From: Aldehydirespirator sp965117015
GTDB taxonomy: Bacteria > Actinomycetota > Acidimicrobiia > Acidimicrobiales > Aldehydirespiratoraceae
DNA: 64,000 nucleotides
NCBI GenBank assembly: GCA_965117015.1
Contig: OZ220747.1
Location: forward strand, 2,666,001 to 2,730,000
Direction: 5' to 3'
Position numbers and translations under genes: made by a program
Notes under the pieces: generated by a model
Told to the model about the DNA's origin: nothing
The model's database searches: none
What the model saw: the letters and a program-made list of their open reading frames with translations, nothing else
Shown: positions 57,801 through 64,000 of the stretch, one piece after another
Position numbering within the stretch: position 1 is the stretch's first letter
Layout: each line of letters begins with the position of its first letter

Positions 57801-59470
57801 GGGCCAAGCCCGGCGAGGGCGGCCAGCTGCCGGGCCACAAGGTGTACCCGTGGATCGCCAAGACCCGCCACTCCACGCCCGGGGTGGGGCTCATCTCCCC
57901 GCCGCCCCACCACGACATCTACTCCATCGAGGATCTGGCCCAGTTGATCCACGACCTCAAGAACGCCAACCCCGCGGCCCGCATCCACGTGAAGCTGGTG
58001 GCCGAGGTGGGGGTGGGCACGGTGGCCGCCGGGGTGTCCAAGGCCCACGCCGACGTGGTGCTCATCTCCGGCCACGACGGCGGCACGGGGGCCTCGCCGT
58101 TGACGTCCATCAAGCACGCCGGCGCGCCCTGGGAGCTGGGGCTGGCCGAGACCCAGCAGACGCTGCTCCTCAACGATCTGCGGGACCGCATCGTGGTGCA
58201 GGTCGACGGCCAGCTCAAGACCGGCCGCGACGTGGTGATCGCTGCGCTGCTGGGGGCCGAGGAGTTCGGGTTCGCCACCGCGCCGCTGGTGGTGATGGGC
58301 TGCGTGATGATGCGGGTGTGCCACCTCGACACCTGCCCGGTGGGGGTGGCCACCCAGAACCCCGAACTGCGCAAGAAGTTCTCGGGCCAGGCCACCTTCG
58401 TGGTCAACTTCTTCGAGTTCATCGCCGAAGAGGTGCGCGAGATGCTGTCGGAACTCGGCTTCCGCAGTATCGAGGAGGCTGTCGGCCAGGTCGAGATGCT
58501 CGACGTGACCGACGCGGTCGACCACTGGAAGGCCTCGGGCTTGGACCTCACGCCCATCCTGCACCTGCCGACCATCCCGGAGGATGCCGTGCGCCACCAG
58601 CGAGCGGAGCAGGACCACGGCTTGGACCGGGCCCTCGACCAGATGCTGATCCAGTTGGCCGAGGGCGCTCTGTCCGACAGCCGTCCGGTGACCATCGACA
58701 TTCCCATCCGCAACACCAACCGCACGGTCGGCACGCTGCTGGGCAGCGAGCTGACCCGGTGCTACGGCGCGGCCGGCCTGCCCGACGACACCATCGTCGT
58801 GAACTTCACGGGCTCGGCCGGAACATCCTTCGGGGCGTTCGTTCCCCGGGGCATAACCCTGCGCCTCGAGGGCGACGCCAACGACTACGTCGGCAAGGGC
58901 CTGTCGGGCGGCCGCATCGTCGTGCGCCCGCCGGCCGACGCCAACTTCGCGGCGGAGCGCAACGTCATCGCGGGCAACGTCATCGGCTATGGCGCCACGT
59001 CGGGCGAGATGTATCTGCGGGGCCTGGTGGGGGAGCGGTTCTGCGTGCGCAACTCGGGGGCCATCGCGGTGGTCGAAGGCGTCGGCGACCACGGGTGCGA
59101 GTACATGACCGGCGGGCGCACGGTGGTACTGGGCCCGGTGGGGCGCAACTTCGCGGCCGGAATGTCGGGCGGCATCGCCTTCGTCTACGACCCCGGCGGC
59201 AAGCTGCCGGTACGGGTGAATCCCGAGATGGTGGAGCTGGAGGAGCTCGACGGCGAGGACTTCGTGTGGCTGCGGCACCGGGTGGAGCGCCATCGCCACG
59301 AGACCGGCAGCGAGGTGGCTGCTCGGCTGTTGGGCGACTGGGCCTCAGCCTCCAAGAAGTTCGTGAAGGTGATGCCCGTCGACTACAAGCGGGTGCTGCT
59401 TGCGGCCGAGCAGGCCAAGGTCGAGGGCATCGACGAGGTGGCCGCGGTGATGGCCGCGGCCCACGGCTAA
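54857..59470 (+). CDS. gltB: Glutamate synthase large subunit
   Basis: A 1,537-aa enzyme that transfers glutamine amide nitrogen to 2-oxoglutarate. The N-terminal class II glutaminase begins at Cys21 (EHDACGVSFV), so a 20-residue propeptide is removed. The FMN/TIM-barrel domain carries MSYGSISKEAHE, GGKSNTGEGGED, KPGEGGQLPGHKV and SGHDGGTGASP, and the 3Fe-4S Cys set lies in GCVMMRVCHLDTCPVGVATQ. The C-terminal GXGXG domain with glycine repeats follows. GAGGAGACC just before ATG 54,857 sets the start. The 215 bases upstream hold no gene and should contain the promoter. Confidence 0.98.
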   Translation: MAADPAQPQGLYDPQNEHDACGVSFVCNISGKASHSVVALGVRALCNLEHRGALGADPLTGDGAGILIQIPDRFLRDVVDYELPPAGQYATGIGFLPPARDDAEKAAAQVERIVRSEGLYVIGWRDVPVDTAVLGSGSRAAMPSFRQVFIAGDDLAGIDLDRRVYIVRKRIEHEIGPEGAGYEAAEDDDAAIGNAAPPHAGVYFPSLSARTLVYKGMLMSRQLTSFYADLRDERIESALALVHSRFSTNTFPSWPLAHPYRMIAHNGEINTIAGNRNWMRARETLLSSPSLEGLERAFPICTPGASDTAGFDEVLELLTLGGYSVAEAVLMMIPEPWEHHAEMTAERKAFYQYHATRMEPWDGPASIAFTDGTVIGAVLDRNGLRPSRYMVTSDGLVVMASETGVIDVPQSSVVEKGRLQPGRMFLIDTAEGRIVRDDEIKDRLASARPYGRWLDQNLVHVDDLPARDLSRRDEGSLMQRQQMFGHTHEEHRLLLAPMAIDGKEALGSMGTDTPPAVLSDRARPIYDYFKQLFAQVTNPPLDAIREELVTSLYARVGPEGNLFDPQPASCRTVHLDSPVITDEELARLVGIDGPGGLGDFHAEVLSALYPVADGGDGLRRALDGLCEAASDAIAAGASMLVVSDRGSDERMAPIPSLLAVSAVHQHLVRERTRTRVGLVSESGDAREVHHLCLHLGYGANAVNPYLAFETISQMVSEGLHGLDPSVGVEAAHRSFVKAACSGILKVMSKMGISTVASYTGAQIFEAIGLGPELVDKHFTGTASRLGGIGLEEIAAAVAVRHRRAFPANATRRAHRTIEAGGEYQWRREGEYHLFNPETVFKLQHATRERRFDIFREYTQRVDDQSSRLGTLRGLFRLRTGARPPVPLDEVEPVAAIVKRFATGAMSYGSISKEAHETLAIAMNRIGGKSNTGEGGEDADRYIRDPNGDLRRSAVKQAASGRFGVTSEYLVNADDIQIKMAQGAKPGEGGQLPGHKVYPWIAKTRHSTPGVGLISPPPHHDIYSIEDLAQLIHDLKNANPAARIHVKLVAEVGVGTVAAGVSKAHADVVLISGHDGGTGASPLTSIKHAGAPWELGLAETQQTLLLNDLRDRIVVQVDGQLKTGRDVVIAALLGAEEFGFATAPLVVMGCVMMRVCHLDTCPVGVATQNPELRKKFSGQATFVVNFFEFIAEEVREMLSELGFRSIEEAVGQVEMLDVTDAVDHWKASGLDLTPILHLPTIPEDAVRHQRAEQDHGLDRALDQMLIQLAEGALSDSRPVTIDIPIRNTNRTVGTLLGSELTRCYGAAGLPDDTIVVNFTGSAGTSFGAFVPRGITLRLEGDANDYVGKGLSGGRIVVRPPADANFAAERNVIAGNVIGYGATSGEMYLRGLVGERFCVRNSGAIAVVEGVGDHGCEYMTGGRTVVLGPVGRNFAAGMSGGIAFVYDPGGKLPVRVNPEMVELEELDGEDFVWLRHRVERHRHETGSEVAARLLGDWASASKKFVKVMPVDYKRVLLAAEQAKVEGIDEVAAVMAAAHG

Positions 59471-59481
59471 GGGACCTCCGT

Positions 59482-60945
<1,464 letters not shown>

Positions 60946-60955
60946 AGCGCTTGTT

Positions 60956-61063
60956 CCGGCCGGCGGGTTTATTGCCTCCTGGTGGGGTTTCCCGGCCGGC
61001 GGGTTCTGTGTCGTTCGGTGGGGCGTCCCGGCCGGCGGGTCCTGTCGCCGGGCTCCGTCCGGT
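60956..61063 (+). repeat. 36-bp degenerate tandem repeat
   Basis: The palindrome-containing core CCGGCCGGCGGGT occurs at 60,956, 60,992 and 61,028, exactly 36 bases apart, and the bases between (for example GGTGGGGTTTC / GGTGGGGCGTC) also match in part. It lies between gltD and the lipoprotein gene; if translated in the downstream frame it gives Arg-Pro-Ala-Gly repeats. Possible leader or terminator-like array. Confidence 0.6.
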
Positions 61064-61079
61064 CGACGGGCTTCGCCCA

Positions 61080-62711
61080 TTGTCGACCGCCCGGACTCGT
61101 CGCCACCCCCCGGCCTGGCGGGCCGCTGCCCGGCTTGCCGCAGCCGTTGTGCTCGTCTTCTCGATGGTTGCTTCCGGGTGTGGGTCTGATGGGTCTGGTG
61201 GGGGAGAGGAGCCGACGCCCGTAGTCGAAGCGGCGCCGCTGGAGCCTGGGCCTGAGGATGGTGCGGCTGTCGGGGCTGAGGTTGAAGATGAGCGTGTTGC
61301 TGAGTCTCCGACGACGACGACGACGACCGAGCCCGTTCCTGAGGAGCCGAGCGAGGAGATGGAGGCCGCAGTAGAGCCGGAGGTTGTTCCGGAGTCTGCT
61401 GAAGAAGAGTCTGTTGAGTTTGCGACGGTTCGGTTCGTTAGTCAGAACATCTTGCATGGGGTTGGGTGTTCGCTGGAGAGTGACTCTTGTGCGGTGGGGG
61501 AGCGGGTGGCTTTGTTCATGGGGCAGTTGGGGGCGGCGGGGTGTCCTGAGCTGGTTTCGGTGCAGGAGGCCAATGAGCGGATTGTGGGTTTGATCGAGGC
61601 TGAGGCTGGTGGCTGTGGGTATGAGGTTGTGTGGGACGGCGATCCTGGACTTGATCGGGAGGTTGTGCTGACCATCCTGGAGGTGGTCGGTGCGCAGCGG
61701 CGGGTGCTGGCCGACCGGTTCCGCTCGGCCTATCTGGTGCGGGTGGCGTCGCCGATCGGGGTGGTCGACTTCCTGACCACGCACCTGGCCTCGGGGAGCG
61801 ACGACCGGGCTTGCAGTGTCGAGCTGTGCCCACCGCCGTGCGACCCGGCCGGGAGCCTGCGAGCGTGCCAGGCCCGGCAGGTGCTCGAGTTCGCCCGCGA
61901 GGCGGCCGTGCCCGGAGGCGTGACTGTCGTGGGGGGCGACCTGAACGACGTGGCCGGCAGTCCGACGTTGGCGGTGTTCGGCGAGGCCGGGTTCGTGGAC
62001 TCTCATCTGGCCGCGGGGCACGCTGAGTGTGATGCGGCCACCGGTGCTGGTTGTACAGCTGGACGCGACGACGCGACTCTGGACGACATGGCTGATCCGG
62101 CCAGCCTCCAGCGTCGCCGCATCGACTACCTGCTGTACTCGGCTCCGGGCCGGGACTGCGCGGTGGCCGGCGGCACCGGGCTGTTCAACGCCGAGCCCGC
62201 TTCCGGCGGGCTGGCCTTCCCGTCCGACCACACCGGCGTGGCTCTGGCCTTGGCCTGTGATGCGGGCGGGGTTGATCCGGCCGTGGCGGACTTGGCCCTT
62301 CCGGACGAGCCCGAGCCGGCTGCCGAGCCGGAAGGTCAGCCGGTCGACTCGGTCGCGGCCGAAGCGATCACCACCGCGTTCGAGGTCTTCTTCGACGGGT
62401 CGATCGCCGACATCGAGGCGCGCATCGACCAGGTCGAGGATTTCGCCGGCATGCGGGAGGCCGCCCGCCTCACGTTCGAGAGCTCGGGGGACACGGGCGC
62501 CGCCGTCCGGGGCCGGGTCGACTCGATCTCGCGGACCTCGAGCACAACCGCCGAGGTCGCCTACTCGATCCTGTTGAACGACCAGGTCATCTTCGATGGT
62601 CGGATCGGCCAGGCAGTCCTGGCCGGCGGCCGCTGGCTCGTGTCGAGGGCCACCTTCTGCGATCTCGTGGCCCTGTCACCTGCCGCGGCGGAGATCACCG
62701 TCTGCCCATAG
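61080..62711 (+). CDS. Secreted lipoprotein with endonuclease/exonuclease/phosphatase fold
   Basis: A 543-aa protein from TTG 61,080 (the frame opens at 60,951 but that part is only the tandem repeat). Arg-rich N-region, hydrophobic helix and lipobox VASGC near residue 33, then an acidic Thr/Glu/Pro linker with a run of six Thr. The EEP domain shows QNILHG, a Gln-Glu (VQEANE), GGDLNDVAGSP and SDHTGV, that is, the Asn, Glu, Asp-x-Asn and Asp-His sites of DNase I-like enzymes. A last about 100 residues (FEVFFDGSIADIEARIDQVED) look like an added helical/NTF2-like domain. Substrate could be extracellular DNA or phosphoesters. Confidence 0.75.
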   Translation: MSTARTRRHPPAWRAAARLAAAVVLVFSMVASGCGSDGSGGGEEPTPVVEAAPLEPGPEDGAAVGAEVEDERVAESPTTTTTTEPVPEEPSEEMEAAVEPEVVPESAEEESVEFATVRFVSQNILHGVGCSLESDSCAVGERVALFMGQLGAAGCPELVSVQEANERIVGLIEAEAGGCGYEVVWDGDPGLDREVVLTILEVVGAQRRVLADRFRSAYLVRVASPIGVVDFLTTHLASGSDDRACSVELCPPPCDPAGSLRACQARQVLEFAREAAVPGGVTVVGGDLNDVAGSPTLAVFGEAGFVDSHLAAGHAECDAATGAGCTAGRDDATLDDMADPASLQRRRIDYLLYSAPGRDCAVAGGTGLFNAEPASGGLAFPSDHTGVALALACDAGGVDPAVADLALPDEPEPAAEPEGQPVDSVAAEAITTAFEVFFDGSIADIEARIDQVEDFAGMREAARLTFESSGDTGAAVRGRVDSISRTSSTTAEVAYSILLNDQVIFDGRIGQAVLAGGRWLVSRATFCDLVALSPAAAEITVCP

Positions 62712-62823
62712 GCCGAGCGCACGGCCGGGTTCAGTTCACCTAGCCTGCGTGCGAACTCGATACGGCATCTTGGCGTGCCTTCGGCCGTCTGCTAGACACT
62801 GAACCGACCATGGAGGTCCAACC

Positions 62824-63228
62824 ATGACCCAAGCCCCGCTCGACCAATCGGCTGGCTCCGTGATCGACGCGCTCGACGCGCTCATCGCGGACGACACTGC
62901 ATCGCTCGCGACCGGAGAATCGGTTGGCGCGGTGATCGAGGCGCTCGACGCCCTCCTCGCTGCCGGCATCGCGGCCCGGCAACGGCGGCAGGACGGCGGC
63001 GACGGCTTCGCCAGCCGCATCCAGCATGTCACTGCTCTGCGCGATGCGCTGGATGCAGCCGACGGCGATGCCGGCGGCCGGTTCCGGGATCTCATCGACG
63101 CTTTGGATGCCCGCATCGAGCGTCTAGGAATCCTGCGCGACGGCCTGCAACGCGCCGCGGACATCCAGGTCGAGGTGGGCAAGCGCCTCTACGGCCTGCG
63201 CGGCCGGCTCGCAGACTCCGAGTCCTAG
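62824..63228 (+). CDS. Small helical hypothetical protein with internal repeat
   Basis: A 134-aa protein starting MTQAPLDQS. Two copies of a (V/G)SVI(D/E)ALDALIA-like unit occur at residues 12-21 and 35-46, and a further DLIDALDARIERLG near residue 88, so it is probably an all-helical coiled-coil protein. GAGGTCCAACC precedes the ATG. No family recognised. It stands alone, about 110 bases after the lipoprotein gene. Confidence 0.6.
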   Translation: MTQAPLDQSAGSVIDALDALIADDTASLATGESVGAVIEALDALLAAGIAARQRRQDGGDGFASRIQHVTALRDALDAADGDAGGRFRDLIDALDARIERLGILRDGLQRAADIQVEVGKRLYGLRGRLADSES

Positions 63229-63331
63229 CCGGACTGGCTCCTCTAAGCCCTCTGCGGGGTCCATAGCGTCATCGACGGCTCTGGACGCGCCGGGGGTATA
63301 CGCCTTGCACCGTTAGAGCACTGTTAGAGCT

Positions 63332-64000
63332 ATGCGTGCGCTCGGCACTGCGGCCCAGGTCTCAATTCAATCCGCCGCCCGGGTAGTCCTGCTGCCGCTT
63401 CTGGTGGTGGAGCTTGCCGGCGACGCGGACGCATCGTGGGTCATCGTTGCCTCGCTGGTCGTGTGCGCCGCGGTCACCGCAGCGTCGATGATGCGTGTGG
63501 GCCCGCTGCGATCAACGAACCTCTACGTCGCGGTGGCCGACCCGATGAGTATCCCGTTCTGCGTTCTTGCCCTTGAGTTCGGCGGGGCTGTGACGCTGGT
63601 TGTGCTGGTGGTGGTCACCGGGATGTCCCAGATCGCCGCCGGGTTGTGGCTGTCGAGCCTGCGAAGGTTCATCACCCCGGGCTTCTCCATCACCCTCGTG
63701 GTGCTGGCGTGCATATCGGTTCTACCGGTCTTCGCGCGTGCAATCGATGCGCCGGCGGGCGCTCGATGGGCGGGCGCCGTGCCGGTGTGCATGGCGCTCA
63801 CGGCCGCAGTGATCTACGCCATGAACAGACTCAAGTCCCCTGTGCTGAAACCATGGGCCCCACCGGCGGGGCTCGCGGTCGGCGCCGTCGCGGCTGCCGT
63901 CTACGGAATCTACGATGTCGATCTCGTCGCCGATGCGGCGTGGATCGGCCTGCCCGCATCGGGGTGGATCCCTAGCGGCAGCATCGACCTGTTGGCGGTG
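63332..64000 (+). CDS. NCS2-like purine/uracil permease, C-terminus beyond window
   Basis: Open from ATG 63,332 to the window end (223 codons). At least six hydrophobic helices are seen. SSLRRFITPGFSITLVVLACISVLPV and PPAGLAVGAVAAAVYGIYDVD..ADAAWIGLP match the pattern of nucleobase:cation symporter-2 proteins, whose Leu-Arg-x-Phe-hydrophobic-Pro and Gly-Leu-Pro segments look like this. The beginning is short for the family, and the substrate is unknown. Two GTTAGAGC copies (63,313 and 63,323) lie just before the start. Confidence 0.65.
   Translation, partial: MRALGTAAQVSIQSAARVVLLPLLVVELAGDADASWVIVASLVVCAAVTAASMMRVGPLRSTNLYVAVADPMSIPFCVLALEFGGAVTLVVLVVVTGMSQIAAGLWLSSLRRFITPGFSITLVVLACISVLPVFARAIDAPAGARWAGAVPVCMALTAAVIYAMNRLKSPVLKPWAPPAGLAVGAVAAAVYGIYDVDLVADAAWIGLPASGWIPSGSIDLLAV

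Noticed and set aside
56825..59299. 824-codon minus-strand frame opposite gltB
   Set aside because: Antisense shadow produced by third-position GC; no domain.

Overview
The window is high-GC, compactly coded DNA that reads as a chromosome segment of an actinobacterium. Support for this: the mec, cysM, MBL hydrolase, rph, rdgB order resembles the Mycobacterium tuberculosis Rv1334-Rv1341 block, many starts are GTG, and DUF222-HNH, class I MenB and a GltB/GltD pair are present. A deep-branching member such as an Acidimicrobiia is my guess from overall gene flavour, not something proven here.

Left third (about 1-26,860) is an accessory/defence island abutting the 3' end of the tmRNA gene. From left to right it holds an alanine-rich lipoprotein (runs off the edge), an intergenic patch full of inverted repeats, a Vsr mismatch endonuclease, and a tight minus-strand operon mod-res-drmMII-drmA-drmB-drmC. 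That operon is a DISARM core (helicase DrmA, DUF1998 DrmB, phospholipase-D-like DrmC, C5 methylase DrmMII) coupled to a complete type III restriction-modification pair instead of DrmD/DrmE. Next come orphan genes (an HTH-like 463-aa protein, a 63-aa membrane peptide, a two-TM protein, a DUF4238 protein), a broken MNT-type nucleotidyltransferase, and a 1,199-aa protein ending in a PD-(D/E)XK nuclease. After an att-like copy of the tmRNA 3' flank (22,536-22,574) follow a DUF1883-TIR protein, a divergent three-gene unknown operon, and a zinc-ribbon-like protein. No integrase is visible.

From the tmRNA (ssrA, 26,860-27,256) to the right the sequence is housekeeping. smpB lies next to ssrA; then a PQ-loop transporter, a JAMM peptidase, a MaoC/alpha-beta-hydrolase fusion, an MFS exporter, cysM, ribosomal proteins L28 and L33, an MBL hydrolase, RNase PH, RdgB and an SDR. 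A Hen1-Pnkp RNA-repair operon follows, abutting a tRNA-Leu(UAG) gene. Then DUF222-HNH, clpP, rpe, a TRAM RNA methyltransferase, menB, a PfkB kinase, a zinc alcohol dehydrogenase and a membrane pyrophosphatase.

The right end carries 5-formyl-THF cyclo-ligase, a potassium uptake operon with trkA and two unlike trkH genes, gltB-gltD, a secreted endonuclease/exonuclease/phosphatase-fold lipoprotein, a small helical protein and the start of an NCS2-like permease. Functionally the window combines trans-translation (ssrA/smpB), proteolysis (clpP), RNA repair, nitrogen assimilation and ion homeostasis with a dense DNA-targeting and TIR-type defence island.
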